A DNA stretch of 64,000 nt from Polynucleobacter sp. 30F-ANTBAC (GTDB taxonomy: Bacteria; Pseudomonadota; Gammaproteobacteria; Burkholderiales; Burkholderiaceae), in contig NZ_JACVON010000002.1 of NCBI RefSeq assembly GCF_018882385.1, positions 715,058 through 779,057 on the forward strand, in the 5' to 3' direction. Below are positions 36,339 through 45,600 of the stretch, one piece after another. Within the stretch, counting starts at the first letter, position 1. Each line of letters begins with the position of its first letter. A program made the translations under genes and the position numbers. The notes under the pieces are model-generated. The model did no database searches. It was given only the letters and a program-made list of their open reading frames with translations, and was not told the DNA's origin.

Positions 36339-37646
36339 TTAGTATTTAGCTAGAGTCTTGATTAATTCAGGGCTACAAATGTCATCAATGTGCCTGAAAG
36401 CTAATGAGATCGCTTTGATTTGATCTGCAGCAACTCCAAGATTTTCGAAGTGCGTTTTCCACTGCCTAGTTACTCGCCATACGCGATCGATAATAGAGCT
36501 TGCTTGCTGTGCAGATAGACCAAAGCGCTCTTTGGCGCCAAAAGCATTATCAAGAGTGGCTAGCTTGCCTTGAGGTCCAACGCCTAGATGTTGATAGCGC
36601 TCGCTTGCAATGATTGCATGTGGCACAACATCATAAAGTGGACTTAGGCTCCAGCCCTTAAGCTCATGATTCCATAAAAATGCATGATTGCGAAGATGAT
36701 CATCATCGTTGCTGACAAACAGATTAAAGATCATGCGTGCATAAAGCTCTTCAATATCCGATTTGACTGTTTGAATTAAGCAATATCTCCGTATTGCATC
36801 CGCGATATCCATATAGCTTTTTGTATTAGATTCTGATTCGTGGCAAGCGACGAGGGTGAGGGCGCTAACAACATGATGACGAATTTCTACAGAACGAGCT
36901 AAAGCAGTCCAGGAGCGATCAAAGCGTTTGACCATCAACACCTTTTTATGGCCGACTAGTTCTAATTTATTTTCGGCTACATTGAGACCAGCTAATTCTG
37001 CAAGTTTGAGTGTGGCGTATTCAATACCCGGCACATCCAACGATCCATCACTATTGCCTGGGAACTTGGCCATCCATAAAATATTTTCATCATCGCGCAC
37101 ACTTGCCTTTGGACGCATACCCCCAAGACCGCTACCTACAATCAAGATTCTGGATAGCGCTTCAGATACTGGCATGCCTGCCTCAATCTTCTGTGCACCC
37201 TCGAGAACATAGGACAGATTATGAATGCTCTCGTATGCGGGGCGCTCCTCTTGATCTAAAGACGATCGAATATCTAAAGCTCCAATTCGATCACTGCCAG
37301 CTTCTAGAAGGTAGGTTGACTCGGGAAGGCTATTCGCTGGAACTTTAAGTCTAGCTTCAATAACTCGTCTTCCCCATGAGTCAGGCGTTGCGTCACGAAC
37401 TCCACCAAAGGCTTCTAGGCCGTTTGGTGGAACGAGGCGCTTGCCTTTTATGTCACTTTTATTCTTTAGATTAAGAGCGACTGGATCAACTTCTTGAGCA
37501 TTGGCTCTATCTAAATAACGTAAGCCATAGGCAAATGAGGATGCAATGAGTCGTGAGCCTTCTTCATCTAATTGAAGTTGCCCTGCTGGTACAAATTCAC
37601 CATCAAGATTGGCAAAGACAAACAAATCTTTAGTCGTGTTTGCCAT
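36339..37646 (-). CDS. hipA: HipA-family serine/threonine kinase toxin
   Basis: A 435-residue HipA-like kinase. Blocks include the N-subdomain GVRDATPDSWGRR, the glycine-rich IVGSGLGGMRPKASV, the Lys/Glu-containing WMAKFPG and KRFDR, the catalytic loop FNLFVSNDDDHLRNHAFL and the metal-binding SPLYDVVP. HipA-type kinases phosphorylate translation factors such as glutamyl-tRNA synthetase and induce growth arrest. All key residues look intact. The start overlaps the stop of the HTH antitoxin (TGATG). Confidence 0.92.
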   Translation of the reverse strand: MANTTKDLFVFANLDGEFVPAGQLQLDEEGSRLIASSFAYGLRYLDRANAQEVDPVALNLKNKSDIKGKRLVPPNGLEAFGGVRDATPDSWGRRVIEARLKVPANSLPESTYLLEAGSDRIGALDIRSSLDQEERPAYESIHNLSYVLEGAQKIEAGMPVSEALSRILIVGSGLGGMRPKASVRDDENILWMAKFPGNSDGSLDVPGIEYATLKLAELAGLNVAENKLELVGHKKVLMVKRFDRSWTALARSVEIRHHVVSALTLVACHESESNTKSYMDIADAIRRYCLIQTVKSDIEELYARMIFNLFVSNDDDHLRNHAFLWNHELKGWSLSPLYDVVPHAIIASERYQHLGVGPQGKLATLDNAFGAKERFGLSAQQASSIIDRVWRVTRQWKTHFENLGVAADQIKAISLAFRHIDDICSPELIKTLAKY

Positions 37647-38002
37647 CAGAAATCAAGCGCTTTCATCTCTGCTTTACTAAGTTCGCGTACACGTTGAGGA
37701 CGGGAGCGACGCTCTAGGGCAAGGATTGCAGGATCATCGCCATTTAATAGTTTTAACAAAGTCATGCCTGGAGCGATGGCATCTAGGTAACGAAGAAGTG
37801 CCCCAATGGCAACTCCAGGATCACCTTTTTCAATTCGTTGGGCAGTTGCGCGAGATAGGCCTGCACGAACTGCAGCTTCCCCTTGACGAACATGACGCGC
37901 TAGACGCAAGGAAACAAAGCATTCAGCTATTTCAGCGGATTGACCAAGTTGCTTGGATGCTAGGGTCAGCTGTTGATCTACGCGCATAGTTGCCTCATGC
38001 AT
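37646..38002 (-). CDS. hipB: HipB-like HTH antitoxin
   Basis: A 118-residue protein with an XRE-type HTH (about 38-80: RHVRQGEAAVRAGLSRATAQ, RIEKGDPGVAIGALLRYLDA). The C-terminal tail ERRSRPQRVRELSKAEM is basic. It overlaps hipA and would neutralise and autoregulate it. ATG at 37987 is a possible shorter start. The pair lies convergent to tRNA-Ser, a frequent insertion site, although no duplicated tRNA end was found around it. Confidence 0.88.
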   Translation of the reverse strand: MHEATMRVDQQLTLASKQLGQSAEIAECFVSLRLARHVRQGEAAVRAGLSRATAQRIEKGDPGVAIGALLRYLDAIAPGMTLLKLLNGDDPAILALERRSRPQRVRELSKAEMKALDF

Positions 38003-38302
38003 TTCGTTAAGTATGAGGTAGCACTGTACAGGTTTGGATGCCGTTGGTCAATAAAAATGAATCATAAATAAGTCTTTAATTATATTAAAGCACTATTTAT
38101 AAATCATTTAAATGTTAAAAGTGCTAAATTTAGAGACTGGTCAACCAATAAAGCCCGCAATCAGCTTCCAATACATACTGCATTTTTGGGGTGGTATCGA
38201 TTCAGGTTATTAAATAGTGAGAAGTCTTCTGTCTATAACTCGGGGGTGGTTTTAGCCCTTTATGGACTCCTAGATCAGGTCTGATCTTTGCATTGCCTAC
38301 GG
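38003..38302. other. Intergenic region between hipB and the histidine kinase
   Basis: No gene is seen in these 300 bases. The left part should hold the hipBA promoter and has a spaced inverted repeat AGCACT (38089-38094) / AGTGCT (38120-38125). The right part has a perfect dyad AGATCAG-GT-CTGATCT (38272-38287) 16 bp from the kinase stop. Neither is assigned. Confidence 0.45.
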
Positions 38303-39721
38303 TTAAATAGCCAATGGCAATCGGATCACAAATCTAGCTCCACCACCGGGAGCATCTTCATAATGAATAGAGCCCTGGTGTCTGGTGACAATATGTCTTG
38401 ATAACCAAAGACCAAGACCCATGCCTGTTTTCTTGGTGGTGTTGAGCAGTTCAAAGAGTTGAGATTGGTATTCTCTTGCCACACCACTGCCATTGTCTGT
38501 GATGCTTAATTCAACAAAATCGATGTCATGACTAACTTCTAAAGTAATAACTTTCGTTGGTTTATCTAGTTGATCAAGTACTTGAATGGCATTGTTCATC
38601 AGATTTAAAAGAACTTGAACGACTTCAGAGGCATTCACTTTCACCATGAGTTGGTCGTTAATCTTTTCTTCAATATTAATATTTTTGAACTTTAGTTCGG
38701 GTTTGACGATATCAAGAACTTTTGACACCAATTCGGCGGCGCGAACATTTTCTGCACTAGCGTCATTTTCATGGAAGATCGATCTTAAGGATTTAACAAT
38801 CGTTGCAGCGCGGCGATTATCTTCTTCTAAAGACTCTAGGATTTCAGCTCCTAAATCCCTGTTTAATGCACCTTGCTCTAATTTCATTTTGAGCAATTGG
38901 ATATTTAAATTGGAAGCCCCAAGTGGTTGATTTAATTCATGAGCAATAGAAGCCGATAGAGCGCCAGTAGCAGAGGTCTTATTGGCTTTCATTAAGCGAT
39001 AGATCAGCTGTTCTTTTTCTTTTAAAAGTTCGGTGATTTTTATGTTTTCTTTGGTGGTTTGAGCATTCTCGAGGCTAAGCTTCTCCATCCAATAACCAAT
39101 GACGGCTATGTATGACAGAATAGAAACACCGACCCATGACCATCGTATGGTGGTACTTAGAGGGGCTTCCTGATACAGGTTGATGGTTGAAGGTGTGCTG
39201 TTGAAATACAAAATACCCAAGCGTGCAAAGGTGAGTGCTAATTCTGCAGCTATCGTAAAAAACAAGAAATTAAGTTGATTGGACTCGGTTTTTCTTAAAC
39301 GTTTGAGTTCAACCAGCTCCCAAGCAAGACCCGCACAGGCAATGGTGCTTACAAATGTCACTCTTTCTGTAAAAGTGCCGGTATGTCGGAGATACTCGAA
39401 TACAAGACCAAAAAGGACAACACTTGCTCCTGCGAGAATTTTTACCCCTTGATCAATCGGTCCACTTAAAGACCGGCAAAACAAAGCTAAATAAACTACG
39501 TTGGCGATGAGAAGCGTATTGCCTAATGTAACCAGTAGTAGGTGGGTGGAGCTAGCTAGGGCAAAAAAGGTAAATGAAGAGGCATTAAAAGCCAGTGCTG
39601 CCAACCAAAAGGCCTCTGGTTGATTGATTTTTCTTAGTCTAAATAAAGACTTAGATCCAAAAAAAAGCCCCCAAAGAATGAAGGCGACCACCAAAAAGAA
39701 GATTTCGTTAGCAAATTGCAT
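38303..39721 (-). CDS. Orphan membrane-bound sensor histidine kinase
   Basis: A 472-residue protein. The N-terminal half (about 5-215) has six or seven hydrophobic helices and no periplasmic sensor domain, so it may sense within the membrane. The H-box is SASIAHELNQPLGASNLNIQ with the phospho-accepting His. The ATPase part shows N-box NLMNNAIQVLDQL, G1 DNGSGVA and G2 GMGLGLWLSRHIVTRH. The HELNQPL type places it near FixL/DctB-like kinases. No response regulator gene is adjacent, so its partner is elsewhere. Confidence 0.88.
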   Translation of the reverse strand: MQFANEIFFLVVAFILWGLFFGSKSLFRLRKINQPEAFWLAALAFNASSFTFFALASSTHLLLVTLGNTLLIANVVYLALFCRSLSGPIDQGVKILAGASVVLFGLVFEYLRHTGTFTERVTFVSTIACAGLAWELVELKRLRKTESNQLNFLFFTIAAELALTFARLGILYFNSTPSTINLYQEAPLSTTIRWSWVGVSILSYIAVIGYWMEKLSLENAQTTKENIKITELLKEKEQLIYRLMKANKTSATGALSASIAHELNQPLGASNLNIQLLKMKLEQGALNRDLGAEILESLEEDNRRAATIVKSLRSIFHENDASAENVRAAELVSKVLDIVKPELKFKNINIEEKINDQLMVKVNASEVVQVLLNLMNNAIQVLDQLDKPTKVITLEVSHDIDFVELSITDNGSGVAREYQSQLFELLNTTKKTGMGLGLWLSRHIVTRHQGSIHYEDAPGGGARFVIRLPLAI

Positions 39722-40104
39722 GAATTCAATACTACTTTAAAAAGTTTTTATTTATCAAAAATACCCCAACTTACAGCCTCTTTAACTGCCTCTTAAAAAG
39801 CAGGGCTGCTTAATGGAAGGCAAATTCCATCTATTAAGTCTGGATGCTTTTGTATTGTAACGAGAAGAGAGGGCAATGTAACTCTAGATTATTGAAAAAT
39901 AAGAGTTTTATAGAGCATCAGACGCCGCGTGAAAAGCTAATAGCTCTAAAGCTAGTCACTTCAAAGTGAATACCATTCAAACACCCCCTCAATTACTATT
40001 TGGGAGTCAAAAAATGTTGGATGCCAACCCCAAAATCAGGATTCTAGATCCCTGATTGAATTGGCTTTTCTAATATTTGATTTGATAAAACTTTGTTACG
40101 CAAA
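39722..40104. other. Intergenic region upstream of the TolC-like operon
   Basis: No gene is seen. It must hold the promoter of the secretion/giant-protein operon. A hairpin ATGGAA/TTCCAT (39813-39830) and a small dyad TCACTT-CA-AAGTGA (39956-39969) are visible. I see no strong sigma-70 promoter. Confidence 0.45.
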
Positions 40105-41790
40105 ATGCTCATGCCAAATTTAAAAAAATTAACATTCGTTCTATCCATTGCAACAGCCAGCCTAGTTTTTAGCGGCTGCACGATTGCGCCTAAACTTCTG
40201 ACGCCTGAAGAACAGCGCGTTACTTTAGAAAAAGATCGGAATCGAGCCACGCAAGATGTTCAGCCATTAGGTGAGTTGCTGACCATGAATGAGGCGATTG
40301 CTCGTGGACTCAAATACAACCTGGACCATCGTTCAAAAATGTTAGAGCAAGCGATCGCGATGGGGACCTATGACCTATCCAAGTGGGACATGATGCCCAA
40401 GGTTCTTGCGAACGCAGGCTATAACTACCGTAATAACTCATTTATTACCAAGACAACTAACTCTCAAGATGGCACTCTTTCAACTGCGCCACCTTCCATT
40501 TCTTCTGATAGAACCTACGGTACAGCAGGTTTGAACTTGAGTTGGAGTTTGTTGGACTTTGGTGTGAGTTACTTTAATGCGCGTCAGAATTCGGATCGTA
40601 TTGTGGTCGCCTCTGAGCGCCGCCGCCGCACAATGCATATCTTGGTACAAGATGTGCAATCCGCTTATTTACGTGCTTCTGCTGCCCAAAAACTGAGTGA
40701 TGACATTGGTGCCACCATTCATGGCGGCAACCGTGCTATTGAGAATTCCTTGGAAGCCACTCGAAGAGGCTTAAAAGAGCCTGAAGATGCTCTTAAGTAT
40801 CAAAAAGCACTCTTAGATAACATCAAAATTCTGGAGACCATTGACCAAGAACTTTCAACGGCCAAGATTGAGTTATTCCAACTGATTAACTTGCCACCGA
40901 ACACCAAGATCTTGTTAGAAGATCCGGACACTTTGCCTGTGCCGAATGCATTCAACGATGTTGCCATTCAAGAATTTGAGATACGTGCTTTGATTGCGAA
41001 CGCCGATCTTAAAGAGAGTATCTACAACACGCGTATTGCGCATGAAGAAACTCGCAAATCTTTGCTAAGGTTATTTCCAGGTTTAACTTTTAACGTGGGC
41101 CCACAAACATCGAATAACAGTTACTACATCAACAAGAACTGGGTAGAGGGTGCCGCTAACATTAGCTATAACCTTTGGAATATTTTATTGGCGCCAGATG
41201 CCATTAAATTAGCAGAGCAAAATGAAAGTTTGGCTGAGCAAAAACGCATGATGATGCAAATGGCCGTGGTTAGCCAGGTGTACCTATCCAAGCTCCAGCT
41301 TAGCAACAGCTATAAGCTCTACAAGCGTTCCGCGGGTATCAACGAGGTGGATTCTCGTTTAGCCAAAATCACTGCTTACAAATTCAAAGCAGGTGCAGCC
41401 AGTGATGCAGAAAAAGTAGCAGCGGATGCTTCTAGCATTGTTAGCAAATTGCGTAACTACCAAGCCTTGTCACAGCTATTTGCCGCTAGCGGAAAGATGC
41501 AAGCAACCACAGGTTTGGAGCCTCACTTTGATAGCGTTGATGAGATCAGCCTTGAGGATATGACGACTAAAGTTAAAGATTTGTTCAATAGCTGGAATAC
41601 CGGTGTACTTCCAGCTTTGCCACCTGATTTATTTGCGACTGATAATTTTGCGCCGACCGATCATGCACCAGGAATTGATCAGTCTGCAACTATTCCAATG
41701 ATTACTCTCAAAGAGATCCCTGCGGATCAGCAGCTAGAAGCGCTAGATCTCAGCGAGGAAAGCAATAAAAAAACCAGCAATGGTTTGTGA
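40105..41790 (+). CDS. TolC-family outer-membrane efflux/secretion lipoprotein
   Basis: About 561 residues. The start is ambiguous (ATG 40105 or 40111); both give a lipoprotein signal with lipobox VFSGC. Two repeats of long helices flank short strands (LNLSWSLLDFGVSYFNARQN and AANISYNLWNILLAPDAIKL), as in outer-membrane efflux proteins. The C-terminus has an acidic extension of about 70 residues (TDNFAPTDHAPGIDQ). It is followed after 20 bp by the fusion-protein gene and then the giant gene. It probably forms the outer-membrane channel for that protein, but a drug-efflux role cannot be excluded. Confidence 0.82.
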   Translation: MLMPNLKKLTFVLSIATASLVFSGCTIAPKLLTPEEQRVTLEKDRNRATQDVQPLGELLTMNEAIARGLKYNLDHRSKMLEQAIAMGTYDLSKWDMMPKVLANAGYNYRNNSFITKTTNSQDGTLSTAPPSISSDRTYGTAGLNLSWSLLDFGVSYFNARQNSDRIVVASERRRRTMHILVQDVQSAYLRASAAQKLSDDIGATIHGGNRAIENSLEATRRGLKEPEDALKYQKALLDNIKILETIDQELSTAKIELFQLINLPPNTKILLEDPDTLPVPNAFNDVAIQEFEIRALIANADLKESIYNTRIAHEETRKSLLRLFPGLTFNVGPQTSNNSYYINKNWVEGAANISYNLWNILLAPDAIKLAEQNESLAEQKRMMMQMAVVSQVYLSKLQLSNSYKLYKRSAGINEVDSRLAKITAYKFKAGAASDAEKVAADASSIVSKLRNYQALSQLFAASGKMQATTGLEPHFDSVDEISLEDMTTKVKDLFNSWNTGVLPALPPDLFATDNFAPTDHAPGIDQSATIPMITLKEIPADQQLEALDLSEESNKKTSNGL

Positions 41791-41810
41791 TGTTTTAAGA
41801 CGATTTTTTA

Positions 41811-42641
41811 ATGACATCCGAGCCTAAACGCCTCATACCTTACGCCATTATTGGTCTTGTGTTGCTGCTCATTTTTGAGTGGCGTCCTTGGCATGGCGAA
41901 GATGAGCTGGAAACACCAGCTCAGGCGGTTGGTGTTGTTGCTAATTCTGATCTGGTTAACAAAGATGCGCCGCAAGATGTGCTCGCACAGCTCAGTGCAG
42001 TGAACTACACCACGATTGCAGCTGAGATCCCAGCGCGTGTTCAAGATCTTCCTTTTAAAGAAGGGCAGTCCTTCAAAAAAGGGCAGGCCTTGGTTATCTT
42101 TGAGTGTTCAACACAGCAAGCCCAATACCAAAAAAGCAAAGCTATTTTATCGATAGCAGAGCGCAACTATTTAACCAATAAAGAACTCTTTGATTTGGGG
42201 TCGGTTGGACGTGTTGCATTAGAAAACTCTTTTTCAGAGTTTCAAAAAGCCAAAGCTGAAAACGACGAGCTTTCCTCTGTTGTGGCACGTTGTCGCATAT
42301 TGGCGCCATACAACGGTGCGGTGGTTGAGCAAAAAGTACGTTCTCAACAGTTTGTGCAAGTGAGTCAACCTTTGTTAGATATCTTGGATAACAGTGCGAT
42401 GGAGTTGGAATTCATTGTGCCTTCCAAATGGGCTTCATGGTTGATTGTGAACTACGCATTCAAAATTAAATTAGATGAGACTGGAAAAGAGTATCCAGCC
42501 AGAGTAACTCGTATTAACGGAAAAATAGATCCCGTTAGTCAAACATTTAAGGCAGCAGCAGTGATTGATGGTAATTTTCCAGAACTTAGTCCTGGTATGA
42601 GCGGTGTGCTCATTATCCAACCACCCAAGACAGCTCCTTGA
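41811..42641 (+). CDS. HlyD/RND-type periplasmic adaptor (membrane fusion protein)
   Basis: A 276-residue protein with an N-terminal membrane anchor (about 8-24, IPYAIIGLVLLLIF), a biotinyl-lipoyl-like half-motif (VQDLPFKEGQSFKKGQALV), a short helical hairpin (about 100-150), RILAPYNGAVVEQKV and a beta-barrel part ending GMSGVLIIQ. It links an inner-membrane pump to a TolC-like channel. It is shorter than classic HlyD. No inner-membrane ATPase or RND pump lies in the window. It ends 22 bp before the giant gene. Confidence 0.83.
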   Translation: MTSEPKRLIPYAIIGLVLLLIFEWRPWHGEDELETPAQAVGVVANSDLVNKDAPQDVLAQLSAVNYTTIAAEIPARVQDLPFKEGQSFKKGQALVIFECSTQQAQYQKSKAILSIAERNYLTNKELFDLGSVGRVALENSFSEFQKAKAENDELSSVVARCRILAPYNGAVVEQKVRSQQFVQVSQPLLDILDNSAMELEFIVPSKWASWLIVNYAFKIKLDETGKEYPARVTRINGKIDPVSQTFKAAAVIDGNFPELSPGMSGVLIIQPPKTAP

Positions 42642-42663
42642 TAACTGATTAAGGAAAGAAAAT

Positions 42664-45600
42664 ATGTCTAAGCGTGTATCCAAAACTACTATCAAGTCAG
42701 CCACTAATGATGTGACTGATGTCACTGTCAATTCATCTGAGTCAGATGTAGAAGCCACTTCAAGTAAGAAGCGTTCCTACAAAACATCGCGCAAGCCCCA
42801 TATGTTGGCGCTTGAGCCCCGTATGTTGTTTGACGGTGCGGCGGTGGCAACTGCAGTGGATGTGGCGCAGGATTCTCATGTTTTGGATATTTTTAGTTCT
42901 GCTATCAATGCATCTAGTTCTTCAACTGCTGAAAACACCACATCTGCTACAGATACGCCAGCTGAAATTGATCCGAGTTACATCAGTAGCAGTTTATCGG
43001 GTGCGGTTGATACGCGTTTAGCGCTTACTACGCCAGCGCCGAATAACCGTAACGAATTAGTCGTCGTAGACGGCTCATTATCCAATCTTCAGACATTGAT
43101 TGATGACATTGCGCGCATTGATCCAGATCGCACAATCTTAGTACTTGATCCAAGTGCTAATGAGACAACGCAGTTATCCAATTACCTAGAGCAGCACACC
43201 GCATCATTTGATGCGATCCACGTGCTTTCGCACGGTGGTGAAGGTTGGATTAGCTTAGGCGACCAAACTCTAAAACTAAGTACCCCAGAACAGAACGCTC
43301 AATTTTGGGATTCTATTAAAACCAGTTTGACGGATGCTGGTGACGTTTTACTTTATGGATGTAACGTTGCCAACAACGCCGCTGGTCAAACCATCATCAC
43401 GGAATTAGCCAATTACACGGCTGCTGATATCGCAGCATCTTCAGACGTCACAGGCCAAACAGGTGACTGGGCCCTAGAGACAACGAGTGGCAGCATTGAA
43501 ACCGACACCATCTCGCCAGCTGATTGGCAAGGTGATTTAGGTGCCTATAACGCCGCCCCGGTCATTGCCAATATCACTGTTAACGAAGGCGATGGGACTA
43601 ATTACGCCGTATTTACCGTTAAAGGTAATGCGACAGCAGCGGTAACCTTAACGTTAACTGCTGGAACCGCAACACTGGGTACTGATACGGCTGCTGCAGC
43701 GACGGTTTCATGGTGGAACGGTAGCGCTTGGACGACTGGCACCACTGCCACCATTCAAGGCAATGATGAAGTGCTGGTTCGTATTGCTATTACCGGTGAT
43801 ACCTCTGCAGAGGTTGCAGTCGGAGAAACCTTCACACTTAAGACTACTTATACCGGTACAACCGGCGGCGTCACTTCTGGCGGAAATGTGACGGCAACTG
43901 CCACAATTAAAGATGACGGTACTGGCATTTTATTTACCAATGCCAACCCAGTTGCTGGTGTTCCTGTCACGGTTACTCAGCCTACAAGCAGTATTGTTCT
44001 TGCGGAAGATGCAGGAACGCTGGCCAATGATGATCGTGCGCTTACCGTTGCCGCGATTACCGTGAATGAAGGTTCCTATGCCGTATTTACTGTGGTCGGT
44101 AAAGAGGGGCAATACGTTAAGCTTGCCCTTGGCAGTACAGCAGTAACAACTGACGTCGACGCGATCCTAAGTGGAGCTGGGGTTGATGTTTCCCAAAATC
44201 TTGAGTATTGGAATGGTACTGCTTGGGTAGCCTATACGCCAGGTAGCTTTGTGCAAATTCCGAGTGATGGTGATGCAACTGCTGCAGAAGTAGCGAATCT
44301 ATTGGTGCGAGTAGCGTTAACTCAGGATGCTGCACTTGAGATTGCTGCTGGCGAAACCTTTACGCTGACTGCAACTAATACTGGAACTGTTGCAGTGACG
44401 GCCATTGCAACTATTAAAGATGATGGTACAGGCACGATTTTTACAACATCATCAAGTGTTGATGGTGTGACTGTTGCAACTACATCGGCTGTTGCAACGG
44501 CACAAACAACTACAGCAGCTACCACTACTCCTGTACTTGCTGCCAATATTAATACATTACCTAAGGATGACCGCGCTTTTGCTGTGACTAGCGCTACAGT
44601 TAATGAAGGTTATGGAACTAACTACGCCATATTTACGGTAACAGGCATATCAGGGCAATACACAAAGCTTTCATTGGGTGGTTCAGCGACGGCAGGTACT
44701 GACTATACAGATAGCCTTCAATACTTAGTTGGTACAACCTGGACAAATTACACAGCTGATAGTTTTGTGAAGCTGGCAGCAACAACCTTATTGGTGCGAA
44801 CAGCACTCAGTGCTGACATCCTCAATGAGGGATCTGAAACATTAACGCTAACAGCAACTAATACTGGTGCTGTAGCGACTGTTGGTACCGCTACCATCAT
44901 GGATGATGGAACTGGTAATTTATTTATCAATCAAACTACGGCGACGCCAGCAACAATCACAGCGCCTGCTGCAAGTACCAATTACGTTGCTTCTACAGCA
45001 ACCTTACCTAACGATGATCGTCCGCTTACGGTAGATAGTTTTTCTGCCAACGAAGCTGGTGGCTATGCTGTATTTACGGTCACGGGTGGTGCAGGGCAGT
45101 ACGCCAAGCTTGCCCTTGGAGGTTCAGCGGTATCGGGTACAGATTACACGGCTACTTTTCAATTTCTCAACACTGCAGCCGCAACACCAACTTGGGTTAA
45201 CTACAGTGCAACGACAACTGGATATGTTCGACTTGCAAGCGATGGAAAATTATTTGTACGAGTAACGCTTACGAATGATGGAATTGCTGATCCTGCTGAA
45301 ACGATTACTCTAAGTGCAACAAATACGGGCACCATTACAAGTACAGGTACCGCAACGATTGTGGAGGATGGCTCCGGCATTCCTTACGCTGATGTAGTAA
45401 GTGTCAATAGCTTTACGGTCAACGAAGGATCGCCGTATGCAGTATTTACTGTTGCAGGTAAAGAGGGTCAACTGGTTACTTTGGCAACTGCCATTATTGC
45501 GGGCGCTACTGCAGGTACTGACTACAGCAATACTATTGAATATTGGGATGGCAGCGCTTGGGTAGCATATTCAGCGGGTGGATATGCTCAAATTCCCGGC

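Noticed and set aside
36232..38302. A duplicated tRNA-Ser 3' end that would mark hipBA as an island
   Set aside because: No copy of the tRNA-Ser 3' end was found up to 38302, so island status is unproven.
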